DNA of 64,000 nt from NCBI GenBank assembly GCA_000727475.1, contig KL647289.1:4468019-4532018 (forward strand), read 5' to 3'. The notes under the pieces are model-generated. The model was given only the letters and a program-made list of their open reading frames with translations. It was not told the origin of the DNA and did not search any database. Of the stretch, positions 13,301 to 23,551 are shown in pieces; the first letter of the stretch is position 1; each line of letters opens with the position of its first letter. The translations under genes were made by a program, and so were the position numbers. The DNA comes from Sarcocystis neurona (lineage: Eukaryota; Apicomplexa; Conoidasida; Eucoccidiorida; Sarcocystidae).

Positions 13301-14236
13301 GTTCGGTTGTGCTGCTATTCGTGCTGCATCTAGATCGACTATAGGGGTGCTTAGCTTTGTTCCAGCTGCCCTTACACCTGGATCTGCCGGTCCCAAACTT
13401 GCAGCGGCAACTTCAGCCCCTGTTGGTGGCGCTGCTGCTTGGGAAGAAGGCAGAGGTGCGTAAGCGAGACCTCCGGCAGGCGATTCCCCTGCAAGAAAGC
13501 TGCTGGCTTTCTGAGGTAACAGAGTAGTGACAGCAATGTGCGCGGTGAGTAGACAGAGAGCTCGCGTCGCATCAAAAAAGCGTTCTGCTGCTTCCCTGAA
13601 AGAGGCAGCGCTGCCACAGCAGTGCGTGGCTTCAGCTTCAGCAGCGCCTCCGAGCGCAGAGGCTTTGACGCTGTTGTAGTAGTCAGCGAGGCTGCTGAAG
13701 AAATTCGCAGCAGCAGTGTAAAGAGGCAAGGCCCAGCCAGGCAGAAGAATTGTTGTGCGGCCTGTGTAAGCAACAAGAAGAGGAATGGAAGCCAGCAGCG
13801 GAGTAAGCATCTTCACTCTCCACGGAAGGTCCAGCAGATCGTCTGCAAAGCCGAGGAACGTCATTAAAGTGATCGAAAGCAAGCCAGCGTTGTACTCCAC
13901 CAGCTTCTTCTCTTCTCTTTCGAGTATCACTTGTGAGATCACGGCGGTTAATATAAAAAAGAAAGCAGAAGCGAGCCCCATACTTTCTGATATCACCGAA
14001 GGGAACGGCTTGTGCAAGTCACGGCCTGTAATGCCTGCAGGAACCGCAGAGAAAAGGCATAAGCAGAGAGCGGGACAATGGTGCATGCAAAAGAGGATAA
14101 GGAGAAGACGCAGGCATACGGTGGAGGTACCAGAAGGCATGACAAGCCGCATCAAGGCAGACGTAGTACAAGAGCTCGACACTGCTTCCCACGCAAGAAA
14201 AGAAGGAGAGGGAAAACAGCAGGACAGCTGAGGCAT
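568..14236 (-). CDS. ALG7: UDP-GlcNAc:dolichyl-phosphate GlcNAc-1-phosphotransferase (ALG7/DPAGT1), multi-exon
   Basis: ER membrane enzyme that makes GlcNAc-PP-dolichol, the first step of N-glycan precursor synthesis. Exons found, 5' to 3' (complement): 14236-14131 (tentative), 14034-12826, 10443-10376, 8043-7976, 5753-5708, 4142-4118 (25 nt, tentative), 3832-3762, 2106-2066, an unresolved stretch, and 669-568 with the stop. Each listed junction up to 2066 is GT-AG and keeps phase. Family motifs in order: ITGRDLHK and ISESMG near the start; [12 protein letters not shown] (catalytic Asp pair); [11 protein letters not shown] joined across an intron to [14 protein letters not shown] joined to [38 protein letters not shown]; and a last exon [12 protein letters not shown] ending in a membrane segment. 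A roughly 270-residue Ala/Gly/Ser-rich insert (about 13717-12908) separates the GRTTILLPG loop from [11 protein letters not shown]. The first membrane helix is unresolved: reading through the 96-nt intron 14035-14130 adds a hydrophobic stretch instead. Exons for the loop between PRHRTPR and the last helix were not found; 1366-1352 is a weak micro-exon candidate. Confidence 0.88.
4170..4790. repeat. purine-rich tract within an ALG7 intron
   Basis: The plus strand is dominated by GA/AGA/GAGA combinations, so the ALG7 sense strand is polypyrimidine here. It lies in the intron between exons 5753-5708 and 4142-4118, just upstream of the 25-nt exon. Long open frames on both strands (for example 4146-4880 minus, Ser/Leu/Cys-rich) come from the skewed composition and are not called as genes. 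Confidence 0.6.
5100..5139. repeat. 40-bp perfect palindrome with (TA)9 core
   Basis: Eleven-base arms (GCGTATTCGTG and its reverse complement CACGAATACGC) flank an uninterrupted (TA)9, so the whole 40 bp equals its own reverse complement. It lies in an ALG7 intron and could extrude as a cruciform or form an RNA hairpin in the pre-mRNA. Function is unknown. Confidence 0.9.
7352..7379. repeat. (GT)14 microsatellite
   Basis: Uninterrupted GT dinucleotide run in the ALG7 intron between exons 8043-7976 and 5753-5708, followed after a short gap by a second shorter GT run near 7410-7422. Alternating purine-pyrimidine sequence of this kind can adopt the Z form. Confidence 0.9.
8868..8893. repeat. 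(TA)n microsatellite
   Basis: About 13 uninterrupted TA units in the ALG7 intron between exons 10443-10376 and 8043-7976. Shorter (TA)n tracts occur in the same gene near 1996, 3932, 5050, 5392, 7546, 8395, 9005, 12430 and 12485. Confidence 0.85.
10010..10375. repeat. pyrimidine-rich (plus strand) tract next to an ALG7 exon
   Basis: The plus strand is C/T/G-rich with very few A, so stop codons are rare and all three plus frames stay open across most of 9938-10447. On the ALG7 sense strand this is a purine-rich tract beginning directly after the splice donor of exon 10443-10376. It is intronic. The overlapping plus-strand frames are not called as genes. Confidence 0.6.
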
Positions 14237-16551
14237 CAGCAGGACGTACGTACAATGACGGGTTACACATCAAATGCAACATCGCAGCAGCTGGCAAAAC
14301 GAGAGAAACCGACCCGCGGGGAAAAGAGAACAAAAGGATACTTTGCTCTGCCACCAATAAAGGACCGCATGCACGATTGGAAAGCAGAAGAGGAGAGGCA
14401 ACGACTGGAGAGACCACAGAAGACGGCATACACGTGAGGATAATCAGGGACACTGAAATCAACACGACGACCGTCTCCACGTATACGGGAGCAGATGTGG
14501 CGAGCGCTCCGCCCAGACCAGAGACATCGCAGACAGCAACAAAACAGTATGTCAAGAAGCGGAGAAGATCAAACACGAGAACAAGAAGGGGACAGAAACG
14601 GCCACCCCCACACCACGACGAGACTTTTATGAATGGGTCTGGATACTACAAACAGCAGTATGGAGGAAGGAGACGAATACTGGCAGTAGCACGCTGTAGA
14701 AGAGCCTTTTCTTCAGTGGAGAGAATGGATATGATTCGAGAAGACGGAACAGCGGCGACGATGAAGAGGAAAAAAGTAATACCGGCAGCACCAGGACGAA
14801 GGCGGCGGCGCGAGCACACAAACGGAGAATCAGACCCCCTAGTGAAGTAGCACCCAGAGAATGGTCAATCAAAGGCAACACGATCATTTCGAGGAGGCAG
14901 CAGCGAAGAAGCTAAGAGAAAGAACTAGCAGGAAACTAAAAAAAAAATCACCATCGTGAAGAGACGGGTCAACTGCTGAAATGGCACCAACTAGAGCGAA
15001 GCGGCACAACGGAAGGTGAACGGACGGACAAAGGAAAGTGAGCGTGGCCCACTCCGCTACACAAACTTGCTCAAAGACACAGAATGGAACAGTGACGAAC
15101 GCTTATGCTGTGCTGGCCGCTGGACGTCTACTTCTTCAGAAAAACATCTATCTAGTTGCCTTGGGCGTGCGTGGCTCGCTGAGGACGTAGGCGTGGTTAA
15201 CTGAGCGAGAGGCGCGCAAGCGCGCATATCTCTCTCTATCCTTATCTCTCCCTCTTCCTAGATCTTTATACAAGCACGTCCAACAGTCGGCACGCATACA
15301 CATATACCCATTTGGTCACACGCACGTGCCTTCCATTGTATCGGCACGTATGTAAAACCGGGGCATGTTGTTCGACGTGAGTTAATATCTATATATACAC
15401 ACAAGTACGTACATACATGCACTGACACGTTTTCCAGCTGCACTGTCGAAAAATACAGACACCGGTGCGTATTCCTGGACACAGTAGAGGAGGGATAGGG
15501 CAGCGCCATAGCCGATGTCAAGGACGATTAACAAGGACAGCAAGTAGCCGCTTCTTCCTCGGCAGCAGTAACAAAAGCACGGCTTGGTGTCAAGTCAAAA
15601 GCACGCATTGCTTCTGATATGTTTACGAAAGAATAACGTAAGAAGTTTAAGATAGAGACGGGGACAAAGGAAAGAGACATGAGAAAAGGGACACTAGAGA
15701 CTATCCTGCAAGTAACGGCAGCGGCACCACGGCAGGATACACGTGGGTGCTGGGCCCGCAGCACAGAAAACACCAGAATTCGTCAGCAAAGGAGCAGGCA
15801 GGGAGCATGCGTAGCAGCAGCAGGAGAGACAAGCAAACGAACGCGCGAGGCTAGCGGCCACAGCAGCACCAGGTGGACACCAGAGTGAGGTGCAGCATGT
15901 GGTGTGTTCCACAGGAATGGAAAATGCCTTGAGCAGCTAGTCCGTGGACACGACCGCGGTCGTGGAGACGAAACCTGCAAAAACTTGTCAGTCGTTAAAA
16001 GGTGTATCAAGTGCAATTTAAGGAAAGTGCAACTGTGCAGCGTGTTTCTTGTGTGGCACGCACGGAGACGGAGGTAGGGCCTTCCACCGCTGCAACAATG
16101 AAAACGGATGCAGACGACTGCTGTCTGACCATATTCATTACAAACGTGAGTGGTGTCCTTGTGCACGCATGAGAAAATGTGGATTGTTTCCTGTGCTTGA
16201 CGAGAGACTACACGCACGAACAGTGCCCCACATGCATTCATAGCACTAATCGCAAGTGTTTCCTGTCTGAGGGACTGCGCGAGAGCAAGTGGTGACTCAA
16301 CGCATCCTAGTTAAAAAGAGCACCGGTTTCAAGTGACACGTGGAGAATCACGTCAGTTGTGTCCCCTCGCTGCATCAGGCATAGAAATAAAGACTAGAAT
16401 CTCCGGATTAAGTACGTATGTGAACTAAGCTCCAACCCTTCTTCGGGGACGGAAGCAGATACATCTGACGGTCTTCTGTGCGAAGGCGTACTGAGATGTA
16501 GGTATCACATACGCAACCATGAAGCTAGGCGTCTCCACGGGAAGCAGATAG
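14237..16551. other. intergenic region between divergent genes
   Basis: Lies between the 5' end of ALG7 (minus) and the hypothetical gene starting near 16.6 kb (plus). The first 650 bases are purine-rich on the plus strand, and an unplaced ALG7 upstream exon or 5' UTR may be there: one minus frame around 14500-14430 encodes a hydrophobic stretch. The remainder holds short frames with no motif. Both promoters probably lie in this interval, but no specific element could be identified. Confidence 0.4.
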
Positions 16552-16572
16552 TGTAGCTTTCATTCTTCGCTC

Positions 16573-17388
16573 GTGAGTAGAACTAAGCTTCTCCTGCGCC
16601 ACCAAGCAAGAAATGAGACGTGGGAGGCTGCCCTTCAAACTGGTACATCCAGACCCCCTTTGTGTGCCCAAGTGTCTCTACCTTTGGCCTTCATTTTGGA
16701 GTCCCAGTACGGAATGAAGCACTGCACGCCAGCGAAGGCAAGCAGTGCCGAAGGCAGGAAGAAGAAGGCAGCACGTGCCAACGGGAGTGGCAACAGCAGC
16801 AGGGGCAGCAGCAGCGCAGGCAGCAGCAGCAGCAAGGCGGTGGTCATACGGAACGACCGCTGGAGCTTCGCGGGTGGGGCACGATCCAAAACTGCGGGGG
16901 AAGGCCGCGCTGCATCAGTAGCTGCAACGGATGATGGGCATGTTGCAACGTTCGCAAACACAGAAGCAGAGGACGAGGAGGAGCAGCAGCAGGCAGGAGC
17001 GCAGGAGGAGGTCTGCGATAACGCAGCGCGCTGCGCCGAAGAAATAAAAAAAGGAGCAGCTTTTGAAGGAGTTTCAACACTTGAGAAGGACGACAATGAA
17101 ACAGAAGAAAAGCACGGGCGACTGACAGAGAAATCAGCTGCAGCAGTGGCTGACGTGGGAGAAGAAACCGCAGCGGAAGCCGCGGAGGTAGCAGAAACGG
17201 CAGCAGAGCCTAGCGGGGAAGAGGAAGCGTCAGCAAGAGAGCGTGAAGAAGGCGAAGAGTTGCTGCTGCAGACGCAGCAGAGACGTTCTTCCATTTTGTG
17301 CAAAAGAGCACAGAGTCTGATTCAGGAAAAGGGACCGAAGCGACTGAAATACGTCAGTTTTACTGAAAACATGGACGCTCTCTACTGA
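16573..17388 (+). CDS. hypothetical acidic low-complexity protein with RVxF-like C-terminus
   Basis: Open frame of up to 271 codons. The first ATG is at 16714, and a possible splice acceptor (...GTCCCAG) lies just before it, so the coding part may be about 225 residues or the terminal exon of a longer gene. In order it holds a Lys/Arg patch, Ser/Gly runs from imperfect AGC repeats (about 16780-16850), a long Glu/Ala-rich region with Gln runs, then a conserved-looking basic end: RRSSILCKRAQSL, then KRLKYVSFTENMDALY. The K-Y-V-S-F segment fits the protein phosphatase 1 docking pattern [RK]-x-V-x-F. No catalytic domain is visible. The antisense frame 16635-17303 is a mirror of the triplet repeats. 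Real coding is likely because the non-repetitive C-terminal 35 residues look protein-like; function unknown. Confidence 0.6.
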   Translation: MSRTKLLLRHQARNETWEAALQTGTSRPPLCAQVSLPLAFILESQYGMKHCTPAKASSAEGRKKKAARANGSGNSSRGSSSAGSSSSKAVVIRNDRWSFAGGARSKTAGEGRAASVAATDDGHVATFANTEAEDEEEQQQAGAQEEVCDNAARCAEEIKKGAAFEGVSTLEKDDNETEEKHGRLTEKSAAAVADVGEETAAEAAEVAETAAEPSGEEEASAREREEGEELLLQTQQRRSSILCKRAQSLIQEKGPKRLKYVSFTENMDALY

Positions 17389-18856
17389 ACCGGCTTGCGA
17401 CTTTCAGTACAGATGAGTGAGCACCTCGCTGCCTGCCTTGGGAGCCCGTCGCTGCTTCTGTTTTCATTTGTGCGACAGAGGGAGACTGTCGGCGCTTTTG
17501 CGCTTCTACCGCTGGTTCTGGGCGAGCAACGCTGTCACTTGTGTGTACTGTTGCTGCACGCCTGTTTCATGCTTTGAAAAGAAGTAGGCATGTGTGCTTC
17601 TGGTGCTACTTTCTTCCACTGCTCCTTCAAGCCACAAGAAAGTGCAAGCGTGCCTTCTGTCTATTTCGCTCCTTCCTCAACGTCAAACGGCGCGCGGAGA
17701 AGGCCTGCACGCTGTGGCTGCAGCTGCCTTGCTGGTCAAACACAAGAACTGTCTCGGCTCAGTTCCCCTACCAGAATTGTTCACGATATTAGCAGGTGCG
17801 GAGGGAAACAGAGACGCCCCGGTAAGTCGATACCAGGACCTAGAGAAGTAACCAGATCGCACTCTGCGTTGCAGCAGCTACTACGCAGGTATCCATCTCC
17901 TTTCCCGCTCTTGTATCCGGCAGTAGCTGCTGCTTCCACTTAATGGAAATGGAATGTTGCTCCTGTCTCACTGTCAGTGCAGCTGCTGCTCCCGCTGCTG
18001 GAGGTTTTCTGGGGTATTTGCTGAAATCCTCGCATTCACATACCTGGCTTACACGCACATCCGCGCTGATACACCTCCAGTATACTATCCATTCGGATTC
18101 GCGTGTGTGTGTCAAAGCTTCGGTAGCGAAGGGGACAATATGCAGACTCGGGACATAAATAACATGCCTCTGCTAAGAGTGTATCTGTGTGCGTATATTG
18201 TGTTGCCGTACAAGTGTATCTATTTATCCGTAAGGGATTACTCTCTCGTAGGCCCCTTCTGTCTTAGTGTTAAAGTAGCCTGGGCAATCTGATGTATGAG
18301 TTCCTTCTACTGCAGGTACATAAATGTGCGTAGGTTCTGTGGAGGTATATGATTATCGAAAAAGCCGCCCTCTGTTTTGCTTGCAGTCGCCAATCCGTAA
18401 CGGACATGCACCACCATGATTTAACTCAACGCTGCTTTACAGAGGAGGAGGAAGCACTTTAGCACTAGCGACCTGAGCAAGAAGGAAAGCCAGCCGGAAT
18501 ACTTTAAAATATATGAGGTTGCAAAAGACTAGAGTCAAGTCGCCTATCAGCTAATCGTTTTAACCCTAGAACTACGTCGTGCTCCGCAGCGCCATGCATG
18601 CAGCCACAGACCTACATCTGCGCAGCCGACGCAGCGCCTGAAGTGTCTACTCACTCGTTAAGCGTTTCCACACACAAGCGGAAAAAAACAATTTCCCCGC
18701 CTTTGAGTGAAAGAGCTACAGAACTCACTAATAGTGTCTCGCTGCTGGGGGCACCAATACGTACTGATATGTCGTGCTTCTGCGTGCGAAAACGCCCACG
18801 CGTTTGCCCAGCGATGCTGAGTAAATCAGTCAGCGTCCACCCGAGCACACATGCAC

Positions 18857-18895
<39 letters not shown>

Positions 18896-19438
18896 TGTGT
18901 GGCGAGTAGGAGAGGCTCGCGAAGTGTACTGCTGCGAGGTAACCGGCTCCACCGAACTGTTAGCGGGTTACGTGATTTTACGTGGCAGAGATGATTTTAG
19001 AGCACTGGTGCACATAGCCGTATCCTGCGCCTAATTTCTCATCTGTGGTATGTTTTGTTGGGTGTAGAACGTGGCTAAGAAGATCAGACGTGACCTCTGC
19101 GCACTTGGCTAGGTGCCTTACGCTGGTAAGGAAAGCGCTCTGAGGTTTGACAACTCTAGGAGGAGGTTAGATATAGCGTGTGCTAATGTTAGTGCAAATA
19201 TAGGCACTACTTCGCGATGGGACATTGCCCGGAGTCCGTAGTGAGTCGGACTTGATCTCAGTCGTGTACATCCTAGTTTCACTAGCAAGCGCTTAAACGC
19301 CCAGGCGGAACAGAGGAAGTACACAAATGCGTACTAGTAAGGCGACAACTTGTTACAGGGTCTGACATGTCCGTTAGAGGCGATCTGTGCCACACACTGG
19401 GCCACTGAGTGAAAGCTTACATTAAAGCATGGACGCAG
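17389..19438. other. region without a confident gene
   Basis: Follows the stop codon at 17388. The first 600 bases are rich in GCTGCT/TGCTGC triplets and may be 3' UTR or an unplaced exon. The plus frame 18598-18909 (103 codons) runs into a (TA)n tract and has no motif. No repeat array or RNA gene seen. Confidence 0.35.
18861..18892. repeat. (AT)16 microsatellite
   Basis: Thirty-two bases of uninterrupted AT dinucleotide. It marks roughly the left edge of the block of small multi-exon genes, in which such tracts are rare. Confidence 0.9.
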
Positions 19439-20058
19439 GTATATACGACTTCAGTGCCGGACGAATTGTTGTCTGCACAAGTTCTCCGGCATGTTGAATG
19501 TACCACGCTGTGCGCAGTGGGAGGGACAGATTTGTTTGACATTTATCCGTCATCTTTTGCAAGCTTGAGGACGTAAGGGAATTGAAAGAAGGCAACCGTG
19601 TCCGCTTACGACAGCGCGTCTCCGGAATGTGGATGAGTTCGCCGCACGCAGCAAGCTGGAGCACGGGCGACCCACCGTAGTTTACCACGGACAAATCGCA
19701 TCGTGTACAGATTTTCTCTAACTTTCCTCGTAGTAGCGGTAACACCAGCTAAGATGTTCGCCTCACTTCCTTTGCTGGCCTGCCCAGTTTTCCACATTCA
19801 AAAGTTCGCCAAGACTTCATATATAAGATACTACGAGGACGACGTGCATGACAAGTGGAACTAACACGTCGTGTTTTCTCTCCTTCATGCGCGTAGCTGG
19901 GAAGTCGCCTGAAACGTCCACCGTTTATGACGCAGACTTCTAGGGATGTTTCGATCACGACTGCTTACTCACAATCGCAGGTGTTCCGATGGAGCAAGGA
20001 GCCGGTCTATCACTTCGTCACTGTGCGTAGAGGGCGCCTTGTGCAACCACGGGGTTAA
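19439..20058 (+). CDS. partial small spliced gene, possibly secreted Cys-containing protein
   Basis: Exon-like segments only; the 5' end was not found. The best segment is 19439 (or 19455) to 19572, ending at the donor GTAAGG and encoding a stretch with VECTTLCAV and TDLFDIYPSSFASL. In phase, 19652-19721 follows after an acceptor GCACGCAG and ends at a stop (TVVYHGQIASCTDFL). Separate candidate segments are 19737-19830 (TSYIRYYEDD) and 19981-20058 (YHFVTVRRGRLVQPRG, stop), which join in phase if a weak GTGCAT donor is used. One gene with alternative ends or two genes are both possible. No family is certain; the cysteine spacing is similar to the neighbouring candidates. Confidence 0.3.
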
Positions 20059-21306
20059 TCACCACGAAGAATCAACTCGAACGAATACACTCGAGCATTA
20101 TACTTGTGAAGCATCCCTACCGGATGTCAGTGCAAAGTGTCGTAAGCAAATGGATAGAGTTTTTCAAAATCTCCCTTTCCGACACCGGTCCCCAGCTTCA
20201 GAGTCGCGGTACACGAACCGCTTTGCCACGTTGTGAAAACTGCCGTTCCTCGCAAACTTCCACATGCGAGTCTCAACTGCGCAGACAAAGCTGCGTCGAG
20301 CCTTAAACATAATTCGAGCGTACGTGGTGCGTAGGGGGTTACTTTGAATTGGTGCCGCTTCTACGCTCGACGTATACCGGAGTCCCGTAGACTTCACCTG
20401 CATTACAAGTTTCTTGCCACGACAGTGTATCTGTAGTACAAAGGTCCCGCCCAAGTAGGCAGTCACTCAATCTTACCGGGCTGGGCGGAACCGTAAATTA
20501 TTTTCACCCACGCTAAAATGCTTTTTGCAAAGTACGTATCATTTTAAAGCACTGTTGACGCGCCACTCCTCAGAAGTAGGGTGTGCGTACACTCGACGCA
20601 TGTGTATTTCCGGTTAGTATCCGTCCCGCTGAGAAAAACATTTGTGCATCCTACGTGCTACCATTCTAGAGACCTTGTTCACGTTATCCTCTGGCGCTCA
20701 CGGAAGATCCCTGGTGATTGGGAAGGATGCTAATCCCCATGTAAACTCCAGGCGCTTTTCGGCTCCCGCCCTTGTTTTCGGCTACAGTTATCATGCTGCC
20801 GCGGCTCAAACAAAGACGCTGTCTTAAGAGAAAGAGAGTTAGAAGTACACGCCAACAACACGACAACGCACTCCCTGCGCCAGCTCACCCCCATACTCAA
20901 ATGGCCCCAGACACCGAACACGCTGTTCGACATGCTCTAGTCCAGGAGGTTATCTGCACCCTTCTCCATCTTCATAAAGTGGTGTCTGCATGACAACTTT
21001 TTAAGCAGAACTGCTGACGGGGAAGGTTGCTTATCCGACTTTAGTCCCCTTGGTGTGTATGATTCAGCTTCTCCAACCACTAGCCATTTCCAGTATACTG
21101 GTGCTCTGCACACATTCCCGCGTCCTCTTGCTGACACACTTTGATTACATATCAGTGACCTCAGTCATTCGTTTGCACTTACTTAGGGAGCATTCCTTGA
21201 TTCTTCTTGAAGGCGGCCTCAGCATAAAGAGGTCGTCGCTTTCTTCGTACGAGGCTGGTAGACAGTGTCCACTTCTCTCGTCACAGCCTGTTCGTTGCAG
21301 CGAAAC

Positions 21307-22187
21307 ATGCAGGTGATGTGGACCACGTTAAAAGGAACGCATCTTTTAGGCGTGTGTTTCACGCTTAGTTTCGCCATCTATCCCCAACTACACGCGTCCG
21401 CCTTTCTCATGGGACGTGCGTCTGCGTTACGTGTCACGAAGGCAGCTGTACTCGAAACGAATGAAAGGGCGAACGCGCACGTCGGGAACGAGTTGCCCGT
21501 AATAGGGAGACAGATAAAATCAACGAGGCTGAAGTCACGATTTTCCGCAGGTAAATAAAAACACACCTTTTTCGTGCCACTGCGCTTGTTGCCTCGCAAC
21601 AAGTCCATCCGCGGCATGCCTGCAGTTGACGTTCCTGGTGACGAAACGTTCGCAGCTGACATGGAGCGTCAGTACGTGCAGCTAAGCGATTTGTACGCCG
21701 CCTTCGCATATCGGAACACAACTATGCGTCTCTCTCTGCACGGCATAGTTCACAGCGTAGATGATTCATCCTTTGCCCTAGTTGCATTTGCATGGTGAAA
21801 CTGCGAAGCAGAGGAGAACTTCTTCTGTAAATTCGTAGCGCCGTCGACTGTGATACTACCGTCGACGTCAAACCGGTCCCTAAAACTGCGTTCGAGGGGA
21901 AGAACAGGTAATACCTTGAAACCACCAGGACGCTATCACGTGGTGTGTGCAAGTTGTGTTGTTACTTTTTTCCGGTATGTACAAAGGTGCTCGGAAATTC
22001 GAAGCTGCTTGTTCCTTATCCTGGAACCGCTAGCTGTGAAGCTCTGCGCTTCACGGACCTTCACAAATCCACGGAAGCAACTAGGGTCAACGGTAAGAAC
22101 TTCCTGTGAAGAAGGGCGTTATTTCGTGTACAGAAGAAAAAGTGCATTGGGACAGTCCGCAAGTTGGAAGCTGCTTCAGTCGGATAA
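21307..22187 (+). CDS. candidate secreted protein, five exons, SAG-like pattern
   Basis: Model: 21307-21550, 21626-21794, 21839-21907, 21987-22092, 22134-22187; 213 residues, every junction GT-AG and in phase. The N-terminus has a signal-peptide-like core (MQVMWTTLKGTHLLGVCFTL then SFAIYPQLHASA). The second exon ends SSFALVAFA and continues as CAVDCDTTV. The fourth carries CSEIRSC and LFLILEPLAV. The order SFxxLxx...DC then Cys-Leu-x-x-x-Pro-Leu recalls coccidian SAG proteins, which are also made from several short exons, but this is pattern matching from memory. The last two exons can also be read in another frame, giving HWDSPQVGSCFS and an earlier donor for exon 3, so the C-terminal half is uncertain. 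No GPI-type hydrophobic tail is visible. Confidence 0.5.
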
Positions 22188-22782
22188 TGTGACATCGACG
22201 CTGCGGTGCAGTTTATACATCCGTATACCTTAGACAAGCAACACACACTTCGCGTGCATACGCGTGTGTACATATATCCATATATTTGGATGGTTTAGTG
22301 GTTTATTCACGGGCTTTGCATTGGACAAACGAATAAGCAAAGGCGCAGAGACTTTACCAACGATTAATGCTGTACTCCCTTTTTCAGGTTTATGTAAAGG
22401 TTTCGGCGTGTAAGTCAATTAGAAGTGGCTTCAACGGTATACATAACCCCAAGACATATGCACACATATCTACGCAGCTGCTGGTAGTACTGCAAGCCGA
22501 TTCAAGATAACACCTGGTAGGTGGACATTGACAAGCTTCGTATAACTTTGTGTCTGAATTGCAATGCCCAGATGTTCAGAGTCTGTGCGAGCGTGATCAA
22601 CTGATTGCCGAGCTCGACTCCACGTATACCATCGAGTAAGCCCGACTTCTGAGAGGAGCTCATCAGGGCGACACTAGGGAAGCGAATGTGACAGAAGCGT
22701 GGGTCCAAAAAACACGCACAGCCGCTCCTGATGGGACGCTGCAGTTGACCTGGGGTTAGAGCTGAAGTGTGACAACACAGGG

Positions 22783-23551
22783 ATGCGGCTACAGCCTGCG
22801 AAGATGCCGCTGAGTGCGACACTTTCGTGCTTTCTACGGTAAACAGGTTGGTTCGGGCACACGGCATTTTCGTCTAATCATAGGGCACCTGAAAATTGGT
22901 AACCATAACGTCACAATTTCTCTCTGCACTGCACCGTCACATGTGACCAACATCTTTTCGTGGAAAGAAAAGGCAGATGAAAATTGCGGTGGAATACCTT
23001 CTATTCAGCCTATAGTTGAATTCGCCTTCGCTGAGTGCAGAGCGGCCACCACGAGAAATCCGTGCACACGGAACCGACTACCCAGTGAACTTGCGGTACC
23101 TTCGCTTCTCGCGTAGTGCAAGTCCCGGCCTCACTAGAGTAGTACTCCAGTACAAGAACACGTATCCCTCAGTCTTCGTTGGAGAAATACATCACTCCTG
23201 AAACGGTTGCTACCATCCTTCAGCATTTTGGGCAGGGATGCCACCAAGTTTACCAATCATGCCTGGCTGTGCAGAGGAAGAGCTGTGAAAGTGAGTTGTT
23301 TAGTCTATTCTTGTCCTTAACGGTGCTGTTGCACAATGAACTCACGTCTTGGACCGAACCGTTTTGAATTTCGGAAACCTACAGATTCCGCACGCAGGTT
23401 TTATCACGGGCGAGAAGAGAAAAACCGCTGTCGTGGAGGCGCTAGAAGGTAGGGCTCTCTTTTTAATGACTACCACGCAGAGGCGGGTCAATATTTTTTC
23501 TGTGTCGCCGAGAACGTATCGGTGTTACATGCTTTTACGTCGGGGGGCTGA
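22783..23551 (+). CDS. candidate small spliced Cys-containing protein
   Basis: Model: 22783-22838, 23036-23095, 23151-23290, 23398-23448, 23481-23551; 125 residues, all junctions GT-AG and in phase. The third exon is the strongest evidence (EKYITPETVATILQHFGQGC followed by HQVYQSCLAVQRKSC), and the fifth ends EAGQYFFCVAENVSV before a stop. The start at 22783 is the first in-frame ATG of an exon that could begin at 22745, so the 5' end may lie further upstream: 22534-22636 contains a protein-like stretch (PDVQSLCERDQLIAELDS) but its phase does not fit. Orientation and spacing match the gene to the left. The family is not recognised with certainty; SAG-like is a guess. Confidence 0.48.

Noticed and set aside
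14377..14850. 157-codon plus-strand frame, Arg/Thr-rich
   Set aside because: Lies in the purine-rich tract upstream of ALG7 and looks like a shadow of pyrimidine-rich 5' sequence of that gene; no motif or splice partner.
16635..17303. 222-codon minus-strand frame opposite the acidic hypothetical gene
   Set aside because: Mirror of CAG/GAA-type triplets; composition is Ser/Ala/Cys runs with no ordered segment, whereas the plus frame ends in a protein-like C-terminus.
19118..20466. Several minus-strand frames (19118-19324, 19422-19745, 20164-20466) that look protein-like
   Set aside because: The plus strand of the same interval has phase-linked exons with splice signals; the minus frames overlap them and could not be chained, so I kept the plus-strand reading, with low confidence.
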